Notes: generated from the letters alone by a model not told the origin. A stretch of 64,000 bases of DNA from DASPSM01 sp036008465 (GCA_036008465.1 DASYNP010000091.1:62001-126000), one strand, 5' to 3'. Shown: positions 48,123 to 57,546, numbered from the stretch's first letter. Numbers and translations: made by a program.

Positions 48123-51100
48123 CTAGCGTATCGACGGAATGAATAACGGCTGCTGTTCGGTGACCCTGAGCTGGGGCAGTTCGGGAGCCACCAGCCCCGG
48201 CGGCACACCAGTCCCCATGAGATTCAAGGTCTTCAAGTTTTTGAGCTTTTTCAAGGTTGCCAAGAGAGTCTTGGCCGATGCGTCCGTAAGGCGGCAGTCG
48301 GAAAGATCCAACTGCTCCAGCGAGGAAAGTTCGGTGAGCGACGCCAAATCGTCGGTCCGAAGTCGGCGGCAATGCGCAAGGCTCAGGAATTTCAGATGCT
48401 TGAGACCGGCCAGCGCCGCTAGACCCTTGCCGCTGATCCACGTATCTCGCACGCTGAGGCTCTCCAAACTTGTGAGCAGTCCGATTCGTCTCGCTCCTTC
48501 GTCGTCTAGACCGCATCCCATCACATCGAGCGCCCGCAGATTCGTGAGACCGCGTAAGGCCTCGAAGCCGCTGCCGTGTAAGTTCCGCGCGTGACCACTC
48601 AGACTCAGTTCCGTAAGGCCGCTCAATGGAGCGAGCGACCGTACTCCGGCGTCGGTGAGTTCGCTCCCCTCGAAAGTCAACGCGGTGAGACCCGTTAGGC
48701 GAGAAAATGCTCGGAGGCGCCCGTCGCCCGCGTACGGGTCGCCGCCAATTCGCAGCCTTTGCAAAGATTTGATTGCACCCAGGCCCTGCAATGTGTCGCT
48801 CGGCAGGCGCTGGTCTATTCGAAGCTCGCGAAGCTGATGCAGTTCGCCCATCCGCCGAAACAGGAAGCCATTCAGGTCCGACACGCTGCCCACCTGCGGC
48901 AGCGCGTCGAAGGCCAGTTTCTGAATGTGAAAGTCGATCGGCGGAAGGTCCGGGGAACGCGTGATGGCCGTCTCGGGGTCGATGTCAGCAAACACTCGGC
49001 AGCGCAAAGCGCTATGGTCGAGGAGCCAGCTTGCCCAATCGCGGTCAGAGGATCCGATTTTTGGCGGAAGCGGCAGAAGCGTGTGGCCGTTTCCCGGGCC
49101 CGGGTATAAGTGCCAGGCGAAAATCGCGCAATTGGGCAGGGCCTGTTGCAGCTTGAGCAATCCGGCTTCGGTTGTCCGCGTGTTATCGACGATCAACGAC
49201 GGCAGGGGATGCCCCATGACGTCGAAGCGCCAATCGGTGCCTGCTCGCATGAATTCGGGAACCAGGCTCGGGTCGTTCAGGGACTTGTATTTAGCAAGTT
49301 GTTCGAGGCCCGCGTCGGTGATTTGCGTGCCGCTGAGGTCCAGGCTGGACAACCGCTGCATTCCGGCCAGCGCGGGGAGCGAGGCGTCGGTGACATATCC
49401 ATCGGCCACGGACAGCCGCGTCAGGTTCTGGAGCGCGGCAAGGCGCCTCACCGAGTCATCCGTGACCGATGGAGACTGCAGGTTGAGGCATTTCAAATCC
49501 GAGAGGGACGCCAACCGATCAATGTCAGAGTTTGCGAGATTCATTGGCCCGCGAAACGTAATTCCCTCGAGATGGATGTCGCCCTGCGGAAGCTGTGAGG
49601 GCATTTGGACGGGCCTCTGCGGAATCTCGCGGAGCCAAAGGTTAGCGCCCGGAAAAAAGAGAGCCCAATTGGCAACCCGGCGATCGACGCTCTGTTTCGT
49701 CTCGGCTGCCGCCGGCCCGGGGAATCGCTCGTTTTCAGGACGCTGCCTCATCCTCTTCCGGGCCGTTCCAAAGACGATCGGCTTCGCGTTCTTGATGTCG
49801 TTGGGCCTTAGTTTGGCCAGTTCTTCGCGGGCCCGGGCCGCAAATTCGGTGTTCGGATAGTTGTCGATGATCTTCTGGCACGTGAACGCGATCGCGTCCG
49901 TCGAGCTTTTCTGGTTTCGGCCGTGGACCGACTCCCAGAGTTTCGCTGCCTCGGCGCGCTGCTGCTGGTTCAACGCCTGCTGCTCTTGGGTCTTCGCCGG
50001 CCCCGCCTGGATGTCGGAACGCTTCGGCTCGAAATTGGTGGGTGATTGCTCCGTATCGCCGGGCGCGTCCTCACGATAGGCAGGTGCTGTGGTCCCCGCT
50101 GACGGCCGGTCGCGTTTCTTCCTCCCGTGAATCAGGCTCTGAAAATCCCTCGAAGTGTCACCCTCCTTTTTCACTGTCACTTCGGCGTCCGGGTCATCGA
50201 CGCGCACCTCGGTGGTGCCGTGTTTCGTCCTGATTTGAATCAAGATGCCGGCCAGGTACGTTCCACCGGCACCCAATCCTGCCAAGAGTGCGATGGCGAT
50301 CGCGATTCGTAGTGGACTTGACCGCAAGCGTGTCCATCCGCGAGGCAGCGTCGCCGGAAGTGGACGCGCGCCAGAGGTGACACCTCTCTGCGCGATCGGA
50401 GCCGGTGAATTCGTTGCAAGGCCCGGCACGCACGCGTCGAGGGCTGCGACGACCTCGCTCATTGACTGCAGCCGGTCGGCCGGGCGCTTGGCGACCATCG
50501 TGCGGAAGACGGCATCGAGTGAGACCGGCGCCTCCTCGCAAAACTGGCGGATCGTCGGCACCGGTTGCTCACGGTGAGCCAGCAGAGTCTTCATCCCCGT
50601 CTCTTCGTGGTAGAGCGAGCGGCCTGTGAGCAGGAAGAAAAGCGTGCAGCCCAGGCTGTAGATGTCCGACCGTTGATCGGCCGAGCGCGTATCGAGTGCC
50701 TGCTCGGGCGACATGTAGGCAACCGTGCCGATCACAATTCCCGCCTGGGTCAGCTCCTGGTCCATCTCCGCACACGAGAGATCTTCGGCAGAGGCGAACC
50801 GCACCAGCCCCATGTCGAGCAGTTTCACGGTCCCGTCGTCGGCCAGGATCAGGTTCGCCGGCTTCACGTCGCGGTGGATGATGCCGCGCGAATGCAGATA
50901 GGCAAGTCCGGTTGCCGCCTGGCGCGCGTAGTTGGCCGCCAAGGTCACCGGCAGCGGACCCTGTTCCTTCACCAGGCGAAACAGATTCGTCCCTTCGACG
51001 TATTCGAGTACCAGGTAGGCGATTTCCTCCGATTGATGCGCGTCGTAGGCGGCCACAATGTTGGGGTGCGAGAGTGCGGCCGCCGCATGGACCTCGCGTT

Positions 51101-51701
51101 GGAACCGCTTCACGGTATCGTGGGCGCTCATCATCGCGGCGGGCAGCAGCTTGAGCGCGACCACGCGATTCATTGACCGGTGCAGTGCCTTGAAGACCAG
51201 TCCCATGCCGCCGGTGTCGAGCGTGTCCAGGATCACGTAGTTATCGATCAACAGCGGATCCTTCGAGGCCTTGAGTAGCACCGACGCCTGGTAGCGGGTC
51301 AGCTTCCCCTCCGTCACCAGTCGCGATGCGATCTCGCGGGCTTCGCCGGGCAAATCACTCGCCGTGAGCCGTTGATTCAGCTCGTCGATCTCGGCCGGGG
51401 ACAACAGGCCGCTCTGAAAGATCGAGGCTGCGAATTGCTCGACCGTGAGGTGGGACGCGGGAAGCTCGGTGTCGTGCAGCGCGGCTCGCGATCCGCCCGT
51501 CGACGGATCGTCCACGGACGTCGCGCCCAAAGCCGGCTCGAACATCCAGCGCGTGGCTTTGAGCGAATCGATCGACTCGCGCACGATTGGCAGAAGTTCC
51601 GGAGCGTCTTTGCAGAGTTCTTCGGGAGTGGGCTCGCGGCCGTCGCGCTGCCCTTGCTCCCAGTCCACGAGTAAATCGCTCAGTCGGTCGTCAAGAGCCA
51701 T
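48123..51701 (-). CDS. Membrane Ser/Thr kinase with C-terminal leucine-rich repeats
   Basis: The 1192-residue protein has an N-terminal helical region (1-150), a Hanks kinase at about 155-420 with GGMGLVFKALHRS, VVALKLLP and IHRDVKPANLIL, a membrane helix near 464-488 (AIALLAGLGAGGTYLAGI) and a long outside part. The metal-binding DFG reads DMG (LLDMGLVR), as in some other planctomycete kinases. Residues about 700-1180 hold ten or more leucine-rich repeats of about 24 residues (LSSLDLSGTQITDAGLEQLA, LEQLDLSDCRLTDASAKTLL). The start overlaps the ECF sigma gene by 11 bases, so kinase and sigma are made together. A periplasmic LRR sensor could control the kinase and, through it, the sigma factor. 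Confidence 0.9.
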   Translation of the reverse strand: MALDDRLSDLLVDWEQGQRDGREPTPEELCKDAPELLPIVRESIDSLKATRWMFEPALGATSVDDPSTGGSRAALHDTELPASHLTVEQFAASIFQSGLLSPAEIDELNQRLTASDLPGEAREIASRLVTEGKLTRYQASVLLKASKDPLLIDNYVILDTLDTGGMGLVFKALHRSMNRVVALKLLPAAMMSAHDTVKRFQREVHAAAALSHPNIVAAYDAHQSEEIAYLVLEYVEGTNLFRLVKEQGPLPVTLAANYARQAATGLAYLHSRGIIHRDVKPANLILADDGTVKLLDMGLVRFASAEDLSCAEMDQELTQAGIVIGTVAYMSPEQALDTRSADQRSDIYSLGCTLFFLLTGRSLYHEETGMKTLLAHREQPVPTIRQFCEEAPVSLDAVFRTMVAKRPADRLQSMSEVVAALDACVPGLATNSPAPIAQRGVTSGARPLPATLPRGWTRLRSSPLRIAIAIALLAGLGAGGTYLAGILIQIRTKHGTTEVRVDDPDAEVTVKKEGDTSRDFQSLIHGRKKRDRPSAGTTAPAYREDAPGDTEQSPTNFEPKRSDIQAGPAKTQEQQALNQQQRAEAAKLWESVHGRNQKSSTDAIAFTCQKIIDNYPNTEFAARAREELAKLRPNDIKNAKPIVFGTARKRMRQRPENERFPGPAAAETKQSVDRRVANWALFFPGANLWLREIPQRPVQMPSQLPQGDIHLEGITFRGPMNLANSDIDRLASLSDLKCLNLQSPSVTDDSVRRLAALQNLTRLSVADGYVTDASLPALAGMQRLSSLDLSGTQITDAGLEQLAKYKSLNDPSLVPEFMRAGTDWRFDVMGHPLPSLIVDNTRTTEAGLLKLQQALPNCAIFAWHLYPGPGNGHTLLPLPPKIGSSDRDWASWLLDHSALRCRVFADIDPETAITRSPDLPPIDFHIQKLAFDALPQVGSVSDLNGFLFRRMGELHQLRELRIDQRLPSDTLQGLGAIKSLQRLRIGGDPYAGDGRLRAFSRLTGLTALTFEGSELTDAGVRSLAPLSGLTELSLSGHARNLHGSGFEALRGLTNLRALDVMGCGLDDEGARRIGLLTSLESLSVRDTWISGKGLAALAGLKHLKFLSLAHCRRLRTDDLASLTELSSLEQLDLSDCRLTDASAKTLLATLKKLKNLKTLNLMGTGVPPGLVAPELPQLRVTEQQPLFIPSIR

Positions 51702-52338
51702 GGTCGTCCGCCTCCTCGAAACAGGCGCGCACGTTTTTCAAGGATTCATACAAGAGCAGTCGGGCTCGGACCAAACGTCGCTGGATGGTTCGTTCGGTGA
51801 CGCCGAGCAGCTCGGCCGATTCCTTTTGCGTCGCCTCGCCGTACCAGATCACGCTAAAGACGTCCCGCTCGTCGCGGGGCAACGCCTCGACGGCCTCGTG
51901 AAACCGAGCCCAGGCGTCGAGGGTTTCAGGTCGCTCGTCGGCGCGGGCGGGGCCAGAATCACCCCCTGCGGTCGATTGGTGTGGAGCGCCGCCTTCGCTG
52001 TGATGGCGTCTGGCCGCGCCTTCCGGGCCAAAGTGGTGCCGGGCCAGGTCGATCAGCGTCCGGCGGATCTGAGTCGCTGCGAGGCCAAAAAATTGCCCGA
52101 TCGAATCGGGCCGCACATCCCCCAGCGAGCGATAGAGGCGCAACACAGCGCTTTGAAAGACATCATCGGTTTGCTCCCAGCGACGGAGATGCGGATAGCC
52201 GCGCAGCATACGGCGGGTGAGTGCGAGCAGTCTTTGACCGGCCCGGTCGAGTAGTCGATCACGCGCGGCGACGTCACCGGCAGCCCAGCCGTCAAGCAAA
52301 AGCTGCAATTCCGTCGTCTGGCCGCCGTCGTACATCAT
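51691..52338 (-). CDS. ECF sigma factor linked to Ser/Thr kinase
   Basis: From ATG 52338 the protein has 215 residues, with sigma region 2 (LLDRAGQRLLALTRRMLRGY through DDVFQSAVLRLYRSL) and region 4 (RDVFSVIWYGEATQKESAELLGVTERTIQRRLVRARL). The start MMYDGGQTTELQLLLDGW fits the family length; an in-frame ATG at 52410 with AGGAGAG ten bases before it is a real alternative. No anti-sigma gene is present. It overlaps the LRR kinase gene, the arrangement known in planctomycetes where kinase replaces the anti-sigma factor. Divergent from padR. Confidence 0.88.
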   Translation of the reverse strand: MMYDGGQTTELQLLLDGWAAGDVAARDRLLDRAGQRLLALTRRMLRGYPHLRRWEQTDDVFQSAVLRLYRSLGDVRPDSIGQFFGLAATQIRRTLIDLARHHFGPEGAARRHHSEGGAPHQSTAGGDSGPARADERPETLDAWARFHEAVEALPRDERDVFSVIWYGEATQKESAELLGVTERTIQRRLVRARLLLYESLKNVRACFEEADDHGS

Positions 52339-52565
52339 CTCGTCCGGCGTACAAGAGAGGGGCCGCGCGAAAACAAACGACTCGGGACGCGTCGTTCGCA
52401 GCCAACGCATGAGCGAATCGCTCTCCTGCCTACCATAATCAAGCGTGAGCGGCACGAAAAACCCGACAGCTCCTTTCAGAATTGTCACGCTTCGTTGCCG
52501 GTCCGCAGAAGGAAGACGTAGTCATTCACCTCGCGAACTTGCTTTTGACTTAGGCTGGTAACGCG

Positions 52566-52599
52566 ATAGTACGCCTCGTTATAGTACGAAACGTACTAT
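52566..52599. promoter_or_regulatory. PadR operator-like palindrome covering the start codon
   Basis: ATAGTACG (52581-52588) and CGTACTAT (52592-52599) are perfect arms around AAA, and a third ATAGTACG half-site lies at 52566-52573. The right arm includes the first two bases of the padR ATG. TATAGT at 52580-52585 is a good -10 box, placing the transcript start near 52592, only about six bases before the ATG, with no ribosome site. This predicts an almost leaderless mRNA and strong autorepression. Confidence 0.65.
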
Positions 52600-53164
52600 G
52601 TCGCGGACGTCATTATCCTTGTTGGAATTCGCGCTCCTGGGGCTGGTCCACGACCGAGAGCCTTGTTGCGGCTACGACCTGCGCAAAGTTTTCGCCGACA
52701 CGCCGATGGGCAGCTTCAGCGACAGCCCGGGCAGCATCTATCCCGCGCTAGCGAGGCTCGAGCGAGCCAAATTGATCCGGGGCCGAGTGGAGGAAACTTC
52801 GTCCGTGCGCCGACGCAAGCTGTTTCATTTGAGCGCGACAGGACTCCGTGCGCTCAAGCGGTGGCTGCGCCAGCCGATCACGCAAGCCGATATGGTTCGA
52901 GGAACGCCGGAACTTGCGTTGCGATTCGCGTTTTTGGAAAGCGTCCTGGGCCGCGGGGCTTGCGTGCCGTTTCTGGAAGCGCTGGAGAAAGAACTCGCTC
53001 TGTATATCCCGACGTTGCGCCGGCACCTCCACAGCGCACAATCCGCGAATTCACTCTCGGCCGGCCTGGCAATGGAAGGTGGAGTCATGGTCTACGAGAA
53101 CCGATTGGCCTGGGTCCGGCTGGCCCTGGATCGTTTGAGACAAATGCGAACGCGAATCTCATGA
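52598..53164 (+). CDS. PadR-family transcriptional repressor
   Basis: The 188-residue protein has the PadR winged helix at residues 5-85 (LLEFALLGLVHDREPCCGYDL, GSIYPALARLERAKLIRGRVEE) and a C-terminal helical dimerisation domain (about 100-185). Length is normal for the longer PadR subgroup. It is preceded by a palindrome that covers its start codon. The next gene, a serine hydrolase, starts 40 bases later and may be its target. PadR proteins usually answer small ligands such as phenolics; the ligand here is unknown. Confidence 0.9.
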   Translation: MSRTSLSLLEFALLGLVHDREPCCGYDLRKVFADTPMGSFSDSPGSIYPALARLERAKLIRGRVEETSSVRRRKLFHLSATGLRALKRWLRQPITQADMVRGTPELALRFAFLESVLGRGACVPFLEALEKELALYIPTLRRHLHSAQSANSLSAGLAMEGGVMVYENRLAWVRLALDRLRQMRTRIS

Positions 53165-53204
53165 GGTCGCCGATTTGGCGCTCGAGCACCGGAGAGATTT
53201 CACC

Positions 53205-54479
53205 GTGACGAGCACTTCGACAACGCGACGGCGAACTGCTGCGCCCCTCGCTTCCCTGCTTCTAGTATTCGGCGCCATTGTCGGCCACACCTTGGCGGCC
53301 GAACTGCCGCAGGTTTCGCCGGCCGAAGTCGGTCTGTCTGCCAAAAAGCTGGAAAAAGTGAAGACGATCGTGCAAGCCCAGGTCGACAGAAAGCAGATCG
53401 CTGGCGCGGTGGTGCTCGTCGCCCGCCGAGGGAAGATCGCCTTTCTCGAACCGTTCGGAAAGCTCGACCTAAAGTCGGGCAAGCCAATGCGGCCCGACGC
53501 GATCTTCCGCTTTTACTCGATGACCAAGCCCATCACGTCGGTCGCGGCGCTGATGCTGGTCGAAGCGGGGAAGCTCAGACTCGACGATCCGGTCGGCAAC
53601 TACCTGCCCGAGTTGCAGAACCTGCGCGTGTATGCCGGCAAGGACCAGACGGTCGCGGCGAAGCGCCCGGTCACGATCCGCGACCTCATGCGTCACACGT
53701 CGGGATTCACCTACGGCATGCCCAACGGCTCGCCCGTCGATCGGCTCTATATCAAGAACAAGATCGACGAGCGGACTCTGCCCGACATGATTCGCACGCT
53801 CGGCACGCTGCCCCTGCAGGACCAGCCGGGCACTCGCTTCAACTATAGCTATTCGACCGACGTCCTCGGCCGCGTGATCGAAATCGTCTCGGGAGAGCCG
53901 CTCGACCAATTCCTCTTCGAGCGAATCCTTCACCCCCTTGAGATGCACGACACTGGTTTTTCGATCGCCGACAACAAGCTGGACCGGTTTGCCACGGCCT
54001 ACGCGCGCGGCGGCAAGGCCGGCCTGGGCGTCATCGATCTACCAGCCAGGAGTCGCTACCGCAAGCAGGCAAAATTTTTCTCAGGCGGAGGCGGACTAGT
54101 GTCGACCGCGCGCGACTATTGTCGTTTCTGCCAGATGCTGCTCAACGGCGGCGAATTGGACGGCGCACGAATGTTGCGGCCGGAAACGGTCGCTCAGATG
54201 ACATCGAACCAGCTTCCCCCAGAGGCCTTGCCCATCAAGCTCGGTGGATTTCCGGTGCCCGGTCACGGTTTTGGGTTGGGCGTGATGGTGCGACTGGACA
54301 ACAAACCGGCGCCGACTCTGCTCGATGGAGAGTATTCCTGGAGCGGCGCGGCGAGCACATACTTCTGGGTCGCACCCAAGCCGCAGGTGATTGTCATCAT
54401 TCTTCAACAGATTGAGCCGATCGATGTCAGCCTGCAGTTACAACTCAAGCCGGTCATCTACGCGGCGATTGCTGACTGA
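53205..54479 (+). CDS. Exported serine hydrolase, class C beta-lactamase fold
   Basis: From a GTG at 53205 with GGAGAG eight bases before it, the protein has 424 residues. The signal region is TRRRTAAPLASLLLVFGAIVGHTLAAE. The penicillin-binding/beta-lactamase fold is clear: the S-x-x-K catalytic motif in YSMTKPITSVAALML, the Y-x-N-equivalent FNYSYSTDVLGR (Tyr-Ser-Tyr) and a late Gly-rich HGFGLGVMVRLD region. These proteins act as esterases, D-Ala peptidases or lactonases; true beta-lactamase activity is not implied. It follows padR closely and is likely co-regulated. The next gene begins two bases after its stop on the other strand. Confidence 0.88.
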   Translation: MTSTSTTRRRTAAPLASLLLVFGAIVGHTLAAELPQVSPAEVGLSAKKLEKVKTIVQAQVDRKQIAGAVVLVARRGKIAFLEPFGKLDLKSGKPMRPDAIFRFYSMTKPITSVAALMLVEAGKLRLDDPVGNYLPELQNLRVYAGKDQTVAAKRPVTIRDLMRHTSGFTYGMPNGSPVDRLYIKNKIDERTLPDMIRTLGTLPLQDQPGTRFNYSYSTDVLGRVIEIVSGEPLDQFLFERILHPLEMHDTGFSIADNKLDRFATAYARGGKAGLGVIDLPARSRYRKQAKFFSGGGGLVSTARDYCRFCQMLLNGGELDGARMLRPETVAQMTSNQLPPEALPIKLGGFPVPGHGFGLGVMVRLDNKPAPTLLDGEYSWSGAASTYFWVAPKPQVIVIILQQIEPIDVSLQLQLKPVIYAAIAD

Positions 54480-54481
54480 CC

Positions 54482-55699
54482 TCAATGGATCGATGACTTG
54501 GCGGGCGGAGCAGGGCCCAAAAACTCGTACGAGAAGGCGCCCAACAGCGCTCCGCGAGCCACTTCATGACATTTCGTGCATTCGTTCCGGGCGCGGAGCG
54601 CCCCCAAGGCCAACACCCGGCAGCCGTGTTGCGCGTAGCAGATCTGCTCTCCCTTCGCGAGCGATTCCAAAGCGGCCGTTTCGAACGCGTTTAATTCTCG
54701 CGTCGGAATGTCTTGAATCTCGTCCATTTTGGGCAGCTTTTTGTTCGTCACGTAAACCATGGGGTGCCCGAATTTCCGCAGACTCACGAGCTGCAAGGAC
54801 TGCAGCTCAAAGTTGGTCTCTTGAACTGGCTTGAACTCGCTGCTGAAACGATGCGGCACGAATCCGGCAACGTGATCGCGGTCGACAACCCAGCCGGCGT
54901 CCTCGGGATCGACGAAATCACGAGAACCACCGACGTGAAGCTCGCGAAGCTGCAATTCGATTCGTTCCGCCTCGGTCCTCGTCGTGTGGTAAGGACGTGC
55001 GTGCGGAGGCACGGCTCGCAAAGGCTCCCATTGATTGAGATCGACGTATTTCTCCGATGCCCCGGGAAGTGACAGCGCGGGCCGGCGATTGTTCTCAAAA
55101 GCGTAATCACCAACAGCGCTGATCCGCGTGACGCCGAAACCGGGCGCACTCACAAATTGTTCGACGGTTGACGCGTGAATCGTTTCTAGCGCCCAAACTC
55201 GCCGGGACCAACGCGATGGACGTTCGTCCGGCGCATCCAGAACCGTCCAGGCGGGAGAGCCCAACGGCGGTGGTCCAAACTTTGACTCCAGATCGGCTCC
55301 AGACTGACTCGGTCGCTTCGACACGCTCTTTGTCTCGTAATCGAGTCGCCCGGCGACGGAGACGAGTGGATAGGTTTGCCGAAACTCGCCCAGGTGCTTC
55401 ACGTAACTGACCGACATCCATGCGCCGCCTCCCATCGCCAGAACCAACACCACGATGCCGATGGCCGACACCTCCAGGAACTTTGGAGTGCGGCGAACAC
55501 AGACCAGGCACACCAGGAACAGTCCCAGTGCAGTGAAGCCGACCGGGAAAAGGAACGCCCCCATGCCGGCGAGCCAAAGCACCGCAAAAAGACACGCAAT
55601 CGACGCCACCGCGCCCGCTCCGTAATGTCGAATGATTAGTGAACTCAGCGAGACGCAACCGACAACCAGCACTGAAACGAGGAACGACACAACGGCCAT
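54482..55699 (-). CDS. Membrane protein with C-terminal CxxCH (haem c) motif
   Basis: The 405-residue protein has four hydrophobic helices in the first 110 residues (VVSFLVSVLVVGCVSL, SIACLFAVLWLAGMGAFLF, LGLFLVCLVCV, GIVVLVLAMGGGAWMSV) with a basic RRTPK loop inside, which puts the long C-terminal domain outside the inner membrane. The end has CYAQHGCRVLALGALRARNE followed by CTKCH, the haem c attachment motif. The middle has no recognised domain. It may bind one haem and serve in electron transfer or redox sensing. It converges with the hydrolase gene almost end to end. Confidence 0.7.
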   Translation of the reverse strand: MAVVSFLVSVLVVGCVSLSSLIIRHYGAGAVASIACLFAVLWLAGMGAFLFPVGFTALGLFLVCLVCVRRTPKFLEVSAIGIVVLVLAMGGGAWMSVSYVKHLGEFRQTYPLVSVAGRLDYETKSVSKRPSQSGADLESKFGPPPLGSPAWTVLDAPDERPSRWSRRVWALETIHASTVEQFVSAPGFGVTRISAVGDYAFENNRRPALSLPGASEKYVDLNQWEPLRAVPPHARPYHTTRTEAERIELQLRELHVGGSRDFVDPEDAGWVVDRDHVAGFVPHRFSSEFKPVQETNFELQSLQLVSLRKFGHPMVYVTNKKLPKMDEIQDIPTRELNAFETAALESLAKGEQICYAQHGCRVLALGALRARNECTKCHEVARGALLGAFSYEFLGPAPPAKSSIH

Positions 55700-55819
55700 G
55701 CGAGACTCCCCAAACGGAATCGTCTTCTATCAAACACGACGTTCGGGGCCGAACTTTTCGTCTATTTCGAGACGATTTGGGGGCCACACTGAGACGTCGC
55801 GGAAGCCGTGCAGCAATGT

Positions 55820-56275
55820 CTAAGACGGCGAAATGTCGCCTTCTATTCCGGCATTGACGGTCACTTCGTTAACTCTGGATCGCGTCAGACGCCGCAGGAC
55901 AAGACGCAGCAGCAGGAAGGCAAGAAGCCCCGTCAAGCCGCCGCACCAATCGGCAACCATGTCGAAGAACTCGCAGTCGCGACCGACCGGAATTTGCGTC
56001 ACCTCATCAACGATCGCGTAAGCGAAGATCACGCCGAATGCCGCCGCGAACTCACCGCGCCCAAAGGTGCGCTTCGTCGAAATCCAGATCGCGAGCAAGA
56101 ATCCAAAACCAGAATTGCCCGTGAAATGCAGGATCTTGTCGGTGTTCTGGACGTAGTTGGGCACGTGCATGTGCGGCCAGTGCGTGGCGATGAACATGCT
56201 CGCCCAATAGCAGGCCAACACAACGCCGGCGGCGAGCCGACGGCGGCGGGATTGGGTCGCACTCGTTTCCGGCAT
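55820..56275 (-). CDS. VanZ-family membrane protein
   Basis: From ATG 56275 the protein has 151 residues and four membrane helices. VanZ features are THWPHMHVPNYVQNTDKILHF near the start and FAYAIVDEVTQIPVGRDCEFFDMVADWCGG with the conserved D-E and D-x-x-x-N/D residues. VanZ-like proteins occur in many bacteria, and one branch lowers teicoplanin susceptibility; most have no known role. The frame is open upstream to 56857, but that extension lies wholly inside the aminotransferase gene and is rejected. It starts two bases after the aminotransferase stop, so the two are coupled. Confidence 0.85.
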   Translation of the reverse strand: MPETSATQSRRRRLAAGVVLACYWASMFIATHWPHMHVPNYVQNTDKILHFTGNSGFGFLLAIWISTKRTFGRGEFAAAFGVIFAYAIVDEVTQIPVGRDCEFFDMVADWCGGLTGLLAFLLLRLVLRRLTRSRVNEVTVNAGIEGDISPS

Positions 56276-56277
56276 CG

Positions 56278-57546
56278 CTAACTGGCCACCGGATACGGCT
56301 CTTTGAGGCAAAACTCGGGGCGCTGTTTCAGATAGGCGGCAGCTCGATCGGCCCGCGAGATGGCAATCGGCAGGAAGTCGAGGGCCTGCTGAATGCGGTC
56401 GTTGGGCTCGGCACAACTGAAGCGTAAGAATCCTTGGCCCGCCTGGCCAAAACATTCGCCGCCCAGGCACGCGATGCCAAACCGGTCGTCGGCCCCCTCC
56501 AACAGGTAGAGGGCCAGGCCGTGGCTGGTGATGCCCAGGCGATTGCAGACCGCCGCCACGTTCGGGAAGACGTAAAAGGTCGCGGTCGGATCGAGCGTGC
56601 GAAACCCGTCGATGCGGTTGAGGCCGGCCGTCAGCAGTTCCACCTTGTCCCGAAACTTGAGCATCACGGCATCGCGTTCGGCCTGATCGCGCTCGAGGGC
56701 GGCCGCGCCGGCGAGTTGCACCAGGGTGGGCGTGCACGAAAGTGTCGTGTTGATCATCTTGCCGATCGCGTCGGCAATCGGGGCCGCTGCGACGGCAAAC
56801 CCCAGCCGCCAGCCGCTCATACTGTACGACTTGCTGAACGTGAAGGCGGCCACGCATTGGTCGAGCATGCCGGGTTGCGAGAGAATCGACGCGTGTTTGC
56901 CTTTCCAGACCATGTGGCAGTAAGGCTCGTCGCTGAAGATGGCGACGTTCCTGCCCCGCACCAGTTCAGCAATCCGCTTGAGGTCATCCTGCGTCGCCAC
57001 GCCGCCGGTCGGGTTGTGCGGCGAATTGAGGAAGATGGCCCGCGGCGAGCGGTCCTCGGCCAGAAACCGTTCAATCTCGGTGATCTCAGGCCGGAATTGA
57101 TTCGCCTGACGCAGCGGCCGCACGACGGCCCGGGCGCCCCGCCGCTCGATATTTGGCAAATACGTGGGAAAATAAGGACCAAAGACCAGCACGCCGTCGC
57201 CCGGATCGAGAAACGCCTCGCAGAAAAACTGCTCGAAGACCTTGGCTCCTGGGCCGGAGACGATGTTCTTGGCGTCGGCCGGGATGCCAAATTCACGCTT
57301 CACAAAACGGGCGGCCGCCTCGCGGAACTCGGGAATCCCCGGCGAAGGGCAGTAATGCGACTGGTTGTTTTGAATCGCCTCGACGCCGGCCGCTTTGGCC
57401 GATGATGTGCTGTTAAACGGGCTGTCGCCGATTTCGAGCTCAACGACGTCTTTGCCGGCCGCTTTGAGCGCTTTCGCGATGGCTAGCACAGTAAAGGCCG
57501 TTTCGACCGAAAGCGATCGGGCAAACTGACTCAACTCGACGGACAC
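56278..57546 (-). CDS. PLP-dependent class I aminotransferase
   Basis: From GTG 57546 (GGGGAGA about nine bases upstream) the protein has 422 residues, normal for class I/II aminotransferases. The PLP-binding Lys is in FTFSKSYSMSGWRLGF; NSPHNPTGG and FSDEPYCHMVW give the conserved Asn, Asp and Tyr; the final Arg is in FLRFSCAEPNDRI. The sequence is close to aspartate or LL-diaminopimelate type enzymes (VELEIGDSPFNSTSSAKAAG). The exact substrate needs comparison. It is followed directly by vanZ on the same strand. Confidence 0.9.
   Translation of the reverse strand: MSVELSQFARSLSVETAFTVLAIAKALKAAGKDVVELEIGDSPFNSTSSAKAAGVEAIQNNQSHYCPSPGIPEFREAAARFVKREFGIPADAKNIVSGPGAKVFEQFFCEAFLDPGDGVLVFGPYFPTYLPNIERRGARAVVRPLRQANQFRPEITEIERFLAEDRSPRAIFLNSPHNPTGGVATQDDLKRIAELVRGRNVAIFSDEPYCHMVWKGKHASILSQPGMLDQCVAAFTFSKSYSMSGWRLGFAVAAAPIADAIGKMINTTLSCTPTLVQLAGAAALERDQAERDAVMLKFRDKVELLTAGLNRIDGFRTLDPTATFYVFPNVAAVCNRLGITSHGLALYLLEGADDRFGIACLGGECFGQAGQGFLRFSCAEPNDRIQQALDFLPIAISRADRAAAYLKQRPEFCLKEPYPVAS

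Noticed and set aside
53205..54479. Antibiotic resistance beta-lactamase
   Set aside because: Only the general class C fold and SxxK are shared; many such exported hydrolases in environmental bacteria are esterases or peptidases.
55820..56857. 345-residue version of the VanZ-like protein
   Set aside because: The first 190 residues lie inside the aminotransferase coding sequence on the same strand and have no family features; the ATG at 56275 fits VanZ length.
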